The notes: a model not told the origin generated them from the letters alone. 64,000 bases of DNA from Telopea speciosissima (GCF_018873765.1 NC_057916.1:26583001-26647000), one strand, 5' to 3'. Counted from the stretch's first letter, positions 11,779-24,298 are shown. A program made the numbers and translations.

Positions 11779-13208
11779 CTGCAAAGGACATACATGATGT
11801 CAAGATATTTCCAGAGAAATGATAAGTAGTCACAATTAAAAAAAAAAAATCCATGTATCACTCCTATAAATATGTGCCACGTATTTTATTAGTTGCTAAC
11901 CAATAAGTCAACCCCCAGAGACCAAGAATCAGTTCGATGGAAGATCACACAAATTTAGTAAGGGTGGTAGCAATTTTGATAACAGTACATTTTTTTAATG
12001 GTTGATGAGGTCATTGTTTGGCTTTTTATGTTAGGAGATCCCCAACATAGGATCCATTAATTGGCAGTCCAGTTAGCCAAGCATATGCACCACTTTCAAA
12101 TTGCAATAGTAAAACATAATACGGTAAGTGCAAGGGTAGTAGGACATCTCCTATGCAAGGTCGAACCACAAGTAGGATTCAACTTGTAAGATCACTATGT
12201 AATATTGAACAGAAAAAACATTTATATTTATTAGATGGATTTTCCTCTTTTTGGTGGTAAGAAGCAACATAATCCATGCAATTGTAGAACAGCTAACAAT
12301 CAACGGGAAAATATAAATCCATGTGTTTAAATGGACACTAAAATCCTCCCATTATAAATTAGTTAACTGAAGGGGCAGAGAATCTGAAATACCAACATTA
12401 TTGAGAATTTAATGAGGTGGGAAACAATTCCAGGAAAATCAGTATGGATTTATGCCCAGAAATGGACAGCTGAAGCCATTTACTGATTCAGATGATTGAC
12501 GAAAAATTTTAGAGAAAGAAGAGAGACAAACAAGTTAAAACTATGAGAGAAATGCCTCAAAGTCAAAAAACCTCAAGATAGACATTTGATGGCCAAAAGA
12601 TACTTAATATGAACATTCATAAAGAGTAAGAACATCTATAAAACAAGAAAATATTTGTAATAGGGAAAATACATGCAAAAAATATACTACCTAAAATGAG
12701 GATGCTGCAATGGAATAAAAAACCGAATATCTTTTAGGAAACACAGGAGTAGTACCAAAAGGTGATCAGTTGAGACTATTCAATCATGCAACAAAACCAC
12801 TAAATGCACCATGTGAATATGAACATCATGAAGGAAAGTAGAAATGATCGAAGGACAACGGCGAGGCCAAAAATGAACTGGGCCGAAGTGGGGAGCAGAG
12901 ATACAATTGCAGTCACTTTCAAAAATTAGTTCTAATCTAAACCCATTCTATAACCAGTTTGGATTATCCAGATGCTGAAATTCTGGTAATGACAGCTACT
13001 GATCAAATCCAACATTCAACTTTCAAATTCGTCAAAAATCTACTTTTTAGCGGCGGTCGCAGGAATCAATATCAAGAAAAGAAACGCCAATGTAAAGGAG
13101 AGTTTAACAAATTTATTAGAAATTGTGAGGGGAGGGGCGAATATCAGATTTTCTCTTAGAACTGGAGATCCTCATGGTGGGAGAAAACAGGAAAGTAAGA
13201 TTTCTTAC

Positions 13209-13430
13209 CGCGTCGAGAGTAGAAACCGGCCGAAGTGTCGCAAAACCAAATGAATATTCCGATCTCTTCTAGACAACAACAACCAACAGAGATTAATGGT
13301 GGGAGCTTGGGACAGGAGAAAAAAAACACTAGGGCTTGGCAGATTTGATCGACTGTTACTGTAATCGTTAGTAGGGTATCTGGGTTTTGTCTCAAAAAAT
13401 TTCAGAGTTAATAATCGACGGATCTAAAGT
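13209..13430 (-). other. SEC14-like gene, probable 5' UTR exon 1
   Basis: Pyrimidine-rich minus-strand segment ending with a donor CGACGCG/GTAAGA at 13208. It pairs naturally with the acceptor at 11779, giving a 1.4 kb intron (11779-13208) with no recognised gene or repeat. The right edge is approximate. An open frame here (13156-13395) lacks any protein similarity I recognise and crosses the donor. Confidence 0.5.
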
Positions 13431-13565
13431 TGAAGAGCATCCAAATAAATGAAGCAGAAATAGGAAGACCGTCACTCTAAACTTATAATACTAATTACTA
13501 ACACTTCATATGATCATTGATGAGAAATTTTTTTACTAGCCGAGTCATAACTTACCGTCGTTTGA

Positions 13566-13571
13566 CACGTG
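13566..13571. promoter_or_regulatory. G-box (CACGTG) upstream of the SEC14-like gene
   Basis: Perfect CACGTG in the context GACACGTGTT, about 140 bases upstream of the inferred first exon. This is the core bound by plant bZIP and bHLH factors. The function is inferred from position only. Confidence 0.4.
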
Positions 13572-13579
13572 TTTCCCTG

Positions 13580-14735
13580 AGGAGGGCCCCTCATGTGATT
13601 CTACTGGGTGGGACCGAGGGAGTCGCGTGACCAACTCAGAGAATAACGAAAAGATGCCGGAAAGGCTGGAATTGACGCCCGGCAGGCCTTGGAAGTTTGT
13701 GGTTTGGGACCACAAAGTGATTACTTTGTTCTACCAAAACAAAAAAAAAGTGATTACTTTGATTACTTCCACTTCAGTTACTCGAGTCCGCATGTCTCCG
13801 TAAGCTAGGGCTCCGTAGAGTATCAGGAATTCCCCACGTTCCCAGATTCTCTTCCTCATGAAAAACCAAAAACTAGCAGGGCCAGGCTCCATTCTTCTTT
13901 TTTCTTCTTTTTGGTAGCACAGCAGGCTCCATATTGTGAGGAAAATAAAATTGTAATTTTTGTCGATAATGATTGTTCAACCAACTTAAAAACATTTTAA
14001 ATTTAATAACTAAATTTTATTTTAGTTTCAATCAAATTATTGAGTTTTGAACTAGAATAAATATTTCATTTGAAAAGATAATCTATGATATTTTATAAAT
14101 TTTCTACATGTTAACGTTGTGTAATGGAATCTTACGTATTAGCACTTTATTAATCGTTGGATTTCCTTTTCTACATCTCAATCATTCAATCCATCAACTA
14201 TTGCAATCTCATTATTTCTATTGTCACTACATCGGTACATCTTCTCTTCTCTTTTTTTTCTTGCTTGCACTAGTATTGCTCATCTCTCCCCCCCCCCCCT
14301 CCCCCTCTCTCTCTCTTTGCGACTCCTCCCCTGTCCTTCCCCCTCCCATGTTGGATGAATAATGTTTGATTACTGGCATTATAGCTATTCCTTCACTTGA
14401 TAACAGGAGAAACCTCAAAATCAAGAGAAATATGAGCACAAGAGAGACAGAGAGAGAATTGCAATGAATTCACTGTTGTCATAGGTGGCGCTTTCACAGG
14501 GGAAATTTTGAACCGTCATTGGTACCCTGTGTGATTCGGAAAAAAAAACTCCCGTAGAAGCACCAGCCTATTTTTGTAGAATATCATGTTTAATATAATA
14601 TTACATGTTTTTCTAGCACTACCTTGTAGTGTACCTATGCCATATCTTGCATAATGTCTAATTGTCTATATACTTTCTCACATGCTACTTTTTTTTTTTT
14701 TTTTTTTTTTTTTGAAGGGGGGGGGAGGGATGGGG
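13580..14735. other. Intergenic stretch
   Basis: No gene is recognised. It contains AT-rich DNA, a C9 run and a CT microsatellite near 14288-14320, and a T-rich run at 14691-14713. The only longer frames are low-complexity or lack similarity. Confidence 0.5.
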
Positions 14736-14738
14736 ATT

Positions 14739-14942
14739 GGACTTGGATCTTGTGCAGCTGTGGCGGGAGCTGCACTGTGCAGCACCAAAACCCACCCTGA
14801 ATACAGGGGGGAGGTGGTCATTTCACATGTGGGGCCCAGGTGGGACCCACCTGTGAAATGACTACCTTACCCCTATTTTTCTTGTCATTTAGTGGTACTG
14901 CATAGGTGCAGCTCCCGCCACAGCAGGATAAGATCCAAGTCC
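14739..14942. mobile_element. Hairpin MITE, Mutator-like (9 bp target duplication)
   Basis: 204 bp element beginning GGACTTGGATCTTG and ending GATCCAAGTCC, with inverted arms of about 37 bp (both contain GTGGCGGGAGC in opposite orientation). It is flanked by the perfect 9 bp repeat ATGGGGATT (14730-14738 and 14943-14951). A 9 bp duplication with a GG-starting terminal repeat suits a non-autonomous Mutator-like element. It has no coding capacity. Confidence 0.8.
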
Positions 14943-15249
14943 ATGGGGATTCTATTCTAAGGGCGGGGAGAGGGAAGATGAGAACTAAAACCCTTGAACT
15001 TGAGACCTCCTAATAGAGAAAAGATACCTTTGTGTTCTCATCTTCCCTCTCTCCCATATCAGTGAGTTATGGATCAAAGGTTTCAACAAAAAAAAAAAAA
15101 GATATGGATCAAAGGTTAACAAAAAATCAATTTTACCAGAAAGATAGGGATAAAAATCCATCCAATTCAGATTAGTATCGATACGGTATCCGGAACAGAT
15201 TTCTAAATTCTTGATATGTCATGTATCTTTCATGACGATATGGTTAAGA

Positions 15250-15420
15250 ATAGTGGGAGTGTTCTCTGTGGAAGAGCGCAGGGGCCTCGTATGCACCGCA
15301 ATCAATGAGAACGTACGCTGTGGCATCTCAGGGGTGAAATTTCCACTTTTTATGGGGCCGGGTTGGTCATTTCAACCCCCTCTCCCATGTCTTTGGCGTG
15401 ACCTGCGCCCTTCCCACACA
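15250..15420. repeat. Degenerate MITE-like segment
   Basis: The start GGGAGTGTTCTCTGTG and the internal GCGCAGGGGCC resemble the hairpin element at 38771-38932. The right arm is degenerate and no target duplication is visible. Confidence 0.35.
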
Positions 15421-15808
15421 CAACATTTTTACCTAATTAAAATGCTTCGACTATTGTCAACTAAAAGAGAAAACTTTGGAAGCATCAAGCAGCCACAGTT
15501 CTCTCATATTGTCATATCTCCTTCTTCCTTTTTGCCTTTAATGTTAAACATTTTCTTTCCCCTTTCTTTATCTCAAAACTCATATCAGAAGCCTTTATTA
15601 CTTCCTCGCTTTCATTAATCTCCATCGTTCAGAAATTTTAACAGTCTCTTAACATTCTATAGCAGAAACCTGGTGATGACAACAGTTCGAAATCAAACCA
15701 CAAATCCGACGACGTCAAACAATTACCGTGTTTACATACAGTACACAATGATGGTAGGTTGACATTAATGGAGAAAAGAGATGGGAAGAGAAAAAGGTAA
15801 AGAAAAGT

Positions 15809-17023
15809 TTAGACATGAAAACGATAGCCATTGATGATTAAGGAAACGACCCGGAAACCAGAGAGCAACGAAGAGAATCCTAGGAAGAGGAAGCCTGCGA
15901 AGCCCAGGCCAATGGAGATGTAGGATTGAACGCAAAACATGTTCACCACCGTACAAGTTTCTCCTCCTCTGAAAGTCCGGATCAATGCCGTTCCCGCAGC
16001 GTTCGCAGACAACAGCAGGTACGCGAAAACCTACCAATTCCATTTTGCTTCCATTTCTCAAGAATTAATTCTGAATAATCAACATACTCTGTGGGTGAAA
16101 CTTGAAATTGAAGATTGAAGAGAAATAATAATGAACTTGAACTTGAAGGTGAAGATTCAATCTAGAATCTTTCTTTTCAGTGTAAGTTTCAAGCTTTCAA
16201 GTAAAGAGGGGAAGCTTTCAATTAGCTGGCGATGGAAGACAGGAAATATGATAACTTTTAAAATTTCAATACTTTTTTTAGAAGAAGCCCAATCAATAAT
16301 ATCATATTAAATAGAATAAGATAAATTTGAAAACTAAAGAAGAAGAGAAGTGAGATTCAATTTGAAATTGGATTATTGGAGGATAAGAGTATAGAATAGG
16401 ATTGCAGAGGAGTGAGGAGGATAATAAGATGAACAGTTGGGTAATGGATACCAACCTGGTCATGACCGAAATCAAACCAGACCTGTACAGTCTCCGGGAA
16501 CAAAGTGGTGCCTTTGAGAATCTCCCAAATCGAAGCTCCCATCTCCGCAAACGAATACAAGGCAACAATTGCATTTGCAGCCAGCACAAACCTGTAATGG
16601 AATAGGGGATTGGGTTTTTAGATTTTGATTCGATTTCCATTCCCATCATCATCATTTTAATTTCTATGAATGATTCTGATTCAATCGCTTTGTTTTGGTT
16701 TATCAAACACGTAAAAGGAAAAAAGAAAAGAAGGAAACATAGAACTTGAGTATTTTGAGAGAAAGGGGGGTGGAGAGCAGGGAGTACCTAAAAGCTTCAA
16801 AGTCGAACCAGCTGGGAGAACTGGAGCCATGGGAGTTAGTGAACATGAAGATGGCAGCAGCAAGAGAGAAACAGAAAGAGGAGAAGCGGAGAACCAGTAT
16901 CAGCGTGTTGAAGCGTCGAAGCTTATGTACGGACACGGTGGACTGGAAATGAGGGACTGCCGGCGCCATTCGAGGCGAGGTTTCTCCGTTCCTAAGAGAC
17001 GACGGTGGCGGAGGAGATCTCAT
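15809..17023 (-). CDS. CASP-like protein, CASPL4 type
   Basis: Three exons: 16788-17023, 16456-16591 and 15809-16030. They join in phase (TTTAG/GTACTC with TACAG/G; GACCAG/GTTGGT with GGTAG/G) to give 197 residues and a TAA stop. The protein has a short Pro/Ser-rich cytosolic N-terminus, the family motif HKLRRFN (residues 33-39) and four membrane spans at about 41-61, 79-100, 124-143 and 163-184. Arg46 in span 1 and Asp123 at the start of span 3 correspond to conserved CASP positions. CASP-like proteins belong to the MARVEL-like group and organise plasma-membrane domains; those close to true CASPs guide Casparian strip formation, but the role of group 4 is not settled. An in-frame ATG at 17134 would add 37 residues with no family similarity, so the ATG at 17023 is chosen. 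It appears intact. Confidence 0.93.
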
Positions 17024-17139
17024 CTTCGCTGGGTCCTTCTTGTTGTTGTTGATGATGTAGCAGTTGTGGCAGAGAGAAGGGAAAATCTGGTTGTTACTGT
17101 TGTCTTGTATCAATCCCAAGTTCCCAACTCTCAAGGAGT

Positions 17140-17905
17140 TACGATGTTAGATTTGCCCCTTTCTAAAATCTACCTAAAATCTATCACTTTCTCACTCTCT
17201 TTCTTACTTGTGGAACCCATCAATGGGTTATGGGCAATTGGCTTTTGCAAAGTCAGTGTTACTTACTGCTAGGGATAATCATTCTGTCAAGACTTAAGCG
17301 GACTTATAGCTGTCTACACTCTTCTACACTATACACTCTTGTTTCAAGCAAGAAGATTTCCAAGGGAAAAAAAAGGCTTTAGTGTGTATTGCATATTTGC
17401 ATTGCATCTCAGGACGAGGGAGAAAGCTGACATCAAGGTGGTGAGGTGAGGTGAGGTTGTTTTACACGGAAAGAGAAAGGATTAAGTTTTCCTTCATCCC
17501 TAGAATTTGATTTTGGATTCATTGTTAATTGCCACACCCAAGTTTCAGTCATAATTATCCGATTATAATCTTCAATCATAGAGTTAAAAGTGAAAGGATT
17601 CTTCGATCACCATCAGGGGTTTTAAAAGCCAGAATTGGAGACAGATCGAGTCAGTTTCGATTCCGATCCATATCAGATCAAAATCGACTTGAATCGGTCC
17701 AATCCAACCGATTTTAAGCAATATTAGGGGTAAAAATCAAGAATTGGCCTTAAAATTAAGAATCGGCTCAAGAATTGGTCTGAATCCAACTAAAAATACA
17801 AAGAAAATGATTAGGAATTGACCGATCCGGATTGGATCAGCTGATCCAATTCCAATTCAAGCTGCAATGATTAGGATCAATGTCAACCGATTTACCATTG
17901 GATCA
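17140..17905. other. Intergenic stretch upstream of the CASP-like gene
   Basis: Promoter and spacer DNA. The part from 17600 on is a diffuse repeat rich in GATC/CGATT words (GGATTGGATCAG), similar in style to 38220-38300 and 41240-41370. No gene is recognised. Confidence 0.4.
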
Positions 17906-18068
17906 GGATCGTCTCCAGGGAGGTGTGCGCCCAAGGTGTTGCTAGGGGGCATCCAGTGGCTGAATTGTGCCGCACACATCTCGACACACGCCTAGGGATG
18001 TGTGCGGCACAGCTCAACGGTTAGAAGCACCCTGGGCGTGCTGGGTTCCGTGGAGACGAGCTAAATTC
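17906..18068. mobile_element. Hairpin MITE, family 2, copy 1
   Basis: Begins GGATCGTCTCCAGGGAG and ends GGAGACGAGCTAAATTC, with complementary arms containing GTGCCGCACACATC and GTGTGCGGCACAG. A second copy lies at 37228-37388. It has no coding capacity, and the target duplication is not clear. Confidence 0.65.
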
Positions 18069-18241
18069 TTCATCATTTGGATTGTCGATTTTTGAAACCA
18101 TGATTACCATTGATAAAACTCGATTAAAAAAACCATTAGAATAGGTACCAATAAGACCAAAATTAAAAAACGACCCATACAAACTTTTGTTACTCTTATT
18201 TAACTCTTGTTCAAGTTACTATAACGTTTTTTTTTTAGCGT

Positions 18242-18378
18242 GGATCATGTCCTTGTACAAGTACCGTCCAAGACCCTCCAAGGTCAGTCACATGGAATCC
18301 ACCGTGGGACCCAAAAGAGGAATCCATATGAGTGGCCCTGGAGGGCCTTGGATGGTACTTGTACAAGGAACATGATCC
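18242..18378. mobile_element. Hairpin MITE, family 3
   Basis: 137 bp with near-perfect terminal inverted repeats: GGATCATGTCCTTGTACAAG at the left and the reverse complement of nearly the same word at the right (one extra base), continuing inward to about 35 bp. A C12 run follows at 18399. No clear target duplication is seen. Confidence 0.65.
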
Positions 18379-20306
18379 GGTCTCTCCCCAACCCCCCCCC
18401 CCCGTCCCAAAATAACTAAGATTATTACAATTGATTATTGTAATCACCTTTTTGTATTTTTTTGTGCCCTCGGTCATATTTTATGGAGATAACTTCATGT
18501 AAAGGTATGGACCATTCAATACATTTTCCTTTCCCCTTCCACTTCCACAGCCATTGCAAGTGACTGGAAAGTCGAAACTTGAAACTCAAAACAGAGGCAA
18601 TCTTAAACCATCAATTACCTACCAGCTAGTTGGAAAAACAGTCCAATGTCGATCAAATCAGCAAACCACAAAGCACACTCCACTCCCTCCTCTTAAAATC
18701 TGCATTTGCTTAAGCAATACATGAACAATTCAAACGAGAGGGAGAGAGGGGAGAGGGAGAGAGAGAGAGGAGAGAGAGGGAGAGAGGGAGAGAGAGGGAG
18801 AGAGATTTACAAATGCATTGAAGTATGAATATGATTTTCTGTTAAAAAAGACGCAGAAAAAAAATCCTTTCCACTTATGTGAATCAAAGGTGCAACAACG
18901 GTTGAGTGGTGAGCACACAACAATCGACTGGTACACCCACCACTAGTAACCAAGAGCACTCACAATGCAAATGATAGACCATAAAAAACCAAGAGACGTT
19001 CTAAAACAATCTATGAAAGTTCTAGTTAAAAAACAATCAAAAATAATTTAATAGAACACAAGATTTGACGTAAAATTGAAAACCTTAATTTTGGAAAAAT
19101 CATGGGGGCAACTCCGAATGTAATCCATTGATAATAAATGAGGATTACAAAGTTTCGCCTCTCAAGTTTATGCTCGAAATTTGAGATTACAATAAGATTG
19201 AGAAAGAATAACATGCACTTGAAAACTTTACAAAATTAACTCATACACCAACAAGATGCTATTAAATTACCTCTGAAAGCAATCGATAATTTCTCCTAAA
19301 GTTTGGAAAACCCAACCGACAAGCACAAACTGCAACTTCAGTTACCCGGCTAATGTAAAGCTTGAGATATAGCATAAACAGTCTCAAGAATGACTCAATC
19401 CGTGAGAATGAATCTCTTGCCGAAAATCAACACTCCTTCCCCAATATTTTAAACAAACCCTTCTATTTAGCTTCTCCACCAAAATAAAACAATTCCTCCT
19501 CTCTAACCTTGTCATTTTTTCTCACCTTAGAAAAAACCATCACTTCATTTCAACAACCCATTAATTAAGGAAAGTGTTTACCAATTCATATGACACTTAC
19601 CTTCACATGGGCTGGATACCCATCAAACTCCACATAAGGTTGGATCCATCAAGGCCTAACCCCTAACGTTTTCAGCATTGTATACTTGTTTTTCTATTCG
19701 AGCTCGAAACTATTGGATGTCGCATTTTCCACGTATCGAATTCTTAAACCCAAACTACAATGTACCCCAAGATCGATGCATTTCAGAAAGATTTTAATCA
19801 ATTCAATAGGAGTTTTGTCTCGAAAACTAGGAAAACCGAGATCTTGAACCAGCATGCTTACAAGTCACAAGACACAAATTAGACCTCAGGATTACAATAT
19901 TCCAATCCAATGATGTACATACACCCACACGGCAACCATCAGGATCTAGATCCCATGAATATCACCTTGAATAAAAGAGAACGTGTCAGAGCTTGCTACC
20001 ACCACGTGGATTAAAAAAAGACGCATTTATAGCCAAGTGGCATAACCCCAGCTTTGCATGCATACCAATTGTCATCTCTTTCGTTTCTCGATACTTTTTC
20101 CGATCCCAGTGACAATAAAAAGAGGGATCGAAAGATCAGAACGGAAGCAAACTTTGTTGATTGGTGTTTCTCCCCAGTGTCATATGCAGATCGATCAGAG
20201 CAGAAGTGTAGACGGGATTGAGAAGCAGGTAGCACAGTTAAATCATTAATCCATCAATCGACAAGGGACGATAAGTTCCAATTAATTAGTGATCACTAAT
20301 TCGATC
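18379..20306. other. Intergenic stretch with a purine microsatellite
   Basis: No gene is recognised on either strand. It contains a (GAGAGG)n-type microsatellite at 18735-18806. The last 300 bases are the promoter side of the glyoxalase-like gene. Confidence 0.5.
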
Positions 20307-20957
20307 ATGGCGTCCAAGAATCTTATTAGCTCTCCAGCCTTTGCGTACACGGTGGTTTATGTGAAGGACGTAGCCAAATCCGTGGAGTTCTACGCAAACG
20401 CCTTTGGTTACACAGTTCGCCGCCTCGACGGATCTCACAGGTATATTTATATTCAAACATGTGTGGGTATATATTATATATATATTTTTTTAATGTTTTG
20501 ATATATATCTATTTGACTAAGGAAAGAGACTTTGATGGACCCCATAAATACTAGTCAGAGACAACAACTTGTATTATTTCAAATTTCAAACTTGATATAA
20601 TCGTCTATTATTTTTTTTCTTGGATCGTATGAAAATATATTATATTATATAATTATGAACAGGTGGGGAGAACTGGAGAGTGGGCAGACGACGATAGCCT
20701 TCACGCCAGCACATCAACATGAGACGGATGGGAGAACGGGTGAAGTACAGACAGCTGGAAGCGGGCATGAGAGGAACCCCGTGGAAGTGTGCTTCGCTTA
20801 CTCAAACGTCGACGAGGCCTTTAAGAGGGCGGTAGACAATGGTGCGGTGCCGGTGAGTCCACCTGAAGAGAAGGAGTGGGGACAGAAGGTTGGCTACGTT
20901 AGGGACATCGATGGCCTCGTCGTCCGATTGGGGAGCTATATGAAACCCTCTTCTTAA
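20307..20957 (+). CDS. Glyoxalase/bleomycin-resistance (VOC) fold protein
   Basis: Two exons, 20307-20440 and 20663-20957, with donor CACAG/GTATAT and acceptor GAACAG/GTGG; phases agree and give 142 residues. One VOC module is visible: AYTVVYVKDVAKSVEFYANAFG (the beta-alpha start), the WGELESGQTTIAF strand pair, and the second half PVEVCFAYSNVDEAFKRAV followed by VGYVRDIDGLVV. It resembles small plant proteins annotated as lactoylglutathione lyase/glyoxalase I family (for example Arabidopsis AT5G41650). It is too short to be a two-domain glyoxalase I, and a full set of metal ligands is not evident, so enzyme activity is unproven. The ATG at 20307 is used; the upstream in-frame codon at 20289 is GTG. 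It appears intact. Confidence 0.9.
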
Positions 20958-21257
20958 ACCTAAACCCTGCAATACTACTTCTTTTGCTTATTCTCAGTGA
21001 CGAAGGATATATTAATTAACTCTATATAGTGTTGGGAATGAATGCATGGATCCTTGTTATGGTATTTTAGAACTGGTAATTAATTAGTATTACCTTATAA
21101 TAAAATAAATGAAATAGAACAGCTGAAGAACATAAATTAAATGGTTGTCTCGATCCATCAATTTTATCTAATGGTTATGGAATTTTTTTTTTGCTTTACC
21201 CTCCTATGGAGAATAAATCGGATTGACTCCTCTCCTTGGAAGACATCACCAATGAGC

Positions 21258-21446
21258 AATTTGGATCTTCTACTCCCGAGCTGTCCGGCAAGACCATGTT
21301 GTCTAGACACGGTGAGGTGTGCAATTATCGTCTTATTCTTGTCCGAACGTTTTGTCCGAGTGGGGGTAAGGCGGTCATTGCGCGTCTCACTGTGTCTAGG
21401 CAGCACGGTCCTGCCGGGCAACTCGGCAGTAGAGGATTTTGATCCA
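21258..21446. mobile_element. Hairpin MITE, family 1, copy 1
   Basis: Begins near TTTGGATCTTCTACTCCCGAG and ends CTCGGCAGTAGAGGATTTTG. The long complementary arms include GACCATGTTG/CAGCACGGTC and an inner word about GGTAAGGCGGTCATTGCG. CAATGAG is repeated just outside both ends. Related copies lie at 23752, 41740 and 42271. Confidence 0.75.
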
Positions 21447-21629
21447 TCAATGAGTGCCTAATGAGGCATCTGACGGCTGGGTTGGACCGTATACATTCCG
21501 GCAATTGAGATGTGTGCGATACAGTCCAACCGTTCATTGGACGATGTCCAAGGAAAGGAGCCGAATCCGAATACATGCCGAATCCGAATACATCAGGTTA
21601 TAGTGGAAAGTTTATTCCACAAGGAGAAG
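21447..21629. repeat. Partial MITE-like sequence next to copy 1
   Basis: Contains ATCAATGAGTGCCTAATGAGGCATC and GGTTGGACCG... with a weak inverted partner (CAGTCCAACCG). It shares words with the hairpin at 37388-37534. It is degenerate with unclear ends. Confidence 0.35.
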
Positions 21630-21642
21630 ATAGAACTGTTTT

Positions 21643-22230
21643 TTTTTTTTTTAATAAAGAAATTTTATTAACGGGGAACCCACGAAGTCTGATTACAAAA
21701 AGAGAGAAAACAGTCAAAAACATACGAAGTGGATGACTTCAAACATACGACGAAGGAGAAAATAGTCAAAAACTAGCGGGGCAATACGTCATGGAATTGC
21801 TTGGGAATGATTATTGAGAATTTTTATAATTAGAAGATTGTCACTCTCGATGATGATCTTCTTGAGATTGAGGGAAAGGGCGACCATGAGCGCTTTTTTT
21901 ATGGCAGTTGCTTTGGCTACCAATGCAAAATTTCAACCAATTCCTTCTGAGAATCAACAAATGAAAGAGTTAGAGCTTCTACAGACGCTACCAGTACCAG
22001 ATCTGCCTGGGTTCCCTTGACTAGTGCCGTCAATATTGAACTTGAAAAAGGGCCATTCATGAGGGATCCATTTGATAAATCTAAGTTCTATACTCTTTTC
22101 GAAATGGAAGTTCTCAACTTGTTGTCTAACACCAGCAATCACTCGAAGAATTATTTCATTAGTATTTAGAGTTCTTTGTCTGAGCAGAAAATCCCAATAA
22201 TCGATCCAAATGTCCATATAATGTTGCAAC
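21643..22230 (-). mobile_element. LINE, 5'-truncated 3' end with RNase H-like domain
   Basis: Minus-strand non-LTR retrotransposon end. A poly-A tail (T run from 21643) follows a decayed C-terminal segment containing FFKFNIDGTSQGNPGRSG near 22000, the hallmark of the plant LINE-associated RNase H (RVT_3) domain. A 13 bp target duplication with one mismatch flanks it: ATAGAACTGTTTT at 21630-21642 and ATAAAACTGTTTT at 22231-22243. About 590 bp remain. The frame is interrupted and the copy is dead. Confidence 0.8.
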
Positions 22231-22439
22231 ATAAAACTGTTTTCAGAATATTGTCTTTATTGTAGCTCTCTTCATTTTTTCCTCTCTAGAGTTCAAAATG
22301 TCAAACAATTAAAGCCTATTCTAGCAACCTATGTTTTAGCCCCTTGTGAAATGACCAAGCTAGGTACAAATTGTAACAAAGATGAGGATGTAAGGATGGA
22401 TGAGTGAAAAAATTATGAAAGATATAGTAAAGAACTCTA

Positions 22440-23440
22440 CATTGTTTATGTACCTTTTGAATTTGTTCATTTCATTTGGACTGATTTGGACAAAATTGAG
22501 AAGTATTTCTGCTTAAATTGACCAATTTCAAGTTATTGTTAGGAAGCTTGCCAAAGAAGGAATGGTTCTTTCATATGAATTCGTTACCAATGCACTTAAT
22601 GAAAAGCTATCGATGTCTTAGAGTGACTTCAAATTAACCATGAAGCACAAAAGGAAGGATACTCATTGGACCAAATCATCATTCGGATTAAACTTCATGA
22701 AAAGATCCAAGAAAATGGAAAATTGAGAATGCTAAACAATTTAAGTCCAAGACTAACTTTTTTGAGTCAAGCACGAATAGTTGAAGAAAATTCAGAAAAC
22801 CAAAAAGGGTACTTCCTTTAATTAAAAACAAAATAAGAAAAGTTCTCTATGGTGGATTGTACTGCCCACGCCCAGAACTAGTAGGGAGAAAAATGACCAC
22901 CCCGCCCCCTAATGGTCTCCCTGCACGCGCATTCCCCCCAAAGTGCAACCCCGACACTTCAAAAGAAATTGCAGTAACTAGAAAAAAAATTAGCAAAGCA
23001 AACATAAATTTGATTGAAGTTTTTTTTTTTCATAGCCATGATGACCAAGGTAAATTTGATTGAGACACCAAATGAGTTGATCATCGATACGAATTCAACC
23101 AAGCACGTTCGTGGTGATTGAAATTCTTTCACCAAATATTCAACAGTTGGTTCGGAAGAACAAGTTTTCATGGTGAATTCCAAACTTCACAAATCCATGG
23201 AAAAAGACTAATTCAACTGAAGCTAACTTCTGCAAAACTGCATAAGTACTTCATCTTAAAGATGTGCTACATGTGACAAACATGCGACAGAAGCTCAACT
23301 CCAATGCACTTTCTCAATAAGGGTGGTTTCTAGTTATCATTTAAAACAGAAAAGATTATTACAACAAAAAATAATGTCTTCGTTGGAAAGAATCATAATT
23401 CCAAAGGTTTGTTTATACTGTGTTGACAATATTTTAAATT
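22440..23440 (+). mobile_element. Very old copia remnant
   Basis: Weak plus-strand similarity to copia gag (KLAKEGMVLSYEFV near 22550) and to the protease zone (IDTNSTKHVRG near 23080 and LNKGGF near 23315). It carries many breaks and no recognisable LTRs. The family assignment is tentative. A GC-rich patch at 22856-22960 may be a separate insertion. Confidence 0.45.
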
Positions 23441-23751
23441 TACATTGGCAAGTTCTTTGATGCGTGCGTGCAGACGGGGACTGTAACCTTCCTCCATGAA
23501 TATCCATGTGTTAGAATCTAAATTTACTAGGCTATCACGTTCCACCACCTCAAATAGACTCTGATTTTTAGGAGCAATTAGAGAGAGAGGCAAAAATGGG
23601 GGAAAAGGGTTTCACAGCCGGAGAAGGATAGTAAGAGGGAAAGACGAAGAGAAAAAAAAAAAGAAAAAATTTATTTTTTTATCAAGTAAATGGCCAATTC
23701 TTAATTCCATCCGCGAAAGTGGGTCGTTTTGCCCAAATCAGTTGGCCCATT

Positions 23752-23927
23752 CCGGATCCAGATCTTCTACGGCGCCCTGCCCGTAGCAGCCTGAGCAGCA
23801 TACAAAAAGGGCATGGTGCAATGACCGCCTTACCCCTTGCTCGGGCAAGGGTAAGGCAGTCATTGCAGCACACCCTGTTTGTGCGCCAATCAGGCCACTA
23901 CAGGCAGAGCGCCGTAGAAGATCTGAA
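23752..23927. mobile_element. Hairpin MITE, family 1 relative, copy 2
   Basis: 176 bp with terminal words CAGATCTTCTACGGCGCC and GCGCCGTAGAAGATCTG and an inner inverted pair ATGACCGCCTTACCCC / GGTAAGGCAGTCATTGC shared with the other family 1 copies. The perfect 10 bp repeat TTGGCCCATT lies at 23742-23751 and 23928-23937. Target size and structure suit a Mutator-like MITE. Confidence 0.85.
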
Positions 23928-24298
23928 TTGGCCCATTTCTGCCCATCCTGATCTGAATGGGCGGACACCAGTGCTGATTCAGCTTCCTAAAACCATGATC
24001 TCCGCTGATAGAAAAGAACCATGAGCAAACAGAACGACTCTCACTAATCACAGTATGTTTCCAGGACAGCTGACCAAAACCGTTTAAATACAAAGTTCAG
24101 TTACATGAGAACTGCCAAGTTTGTTTAACAGGTGTAGAAGAGAACTGTAATGGAGAGGAGGCTTAAAGAACTTCAAATGGAAATTCCACATGATCGACAT
24201 ACTGACATACTACCAGACTACCAGACGATCAACCAGTTCTCCAATGTAATAAATGGATTTCCAGACAGATAACCGCCATTCCACCTTCGGCAGCGTCA

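Noticed and set aside
13156-13395. 79-codon minus-strand frame
   Set aside because: It lies over the probable 5' UTR exon and crosses the donor at 13208. There is no recognisable protein.
15211-15618. 135-codon plus-strand frame
   Set aside because: It crosses a degenerate hairpin repeat and has no similarity I recognise.
16302-16706. 134-codon minus-strand frame
   Set aside because: It overlaps exon 2 of the CASP-like gene in another frame and runs into introns.
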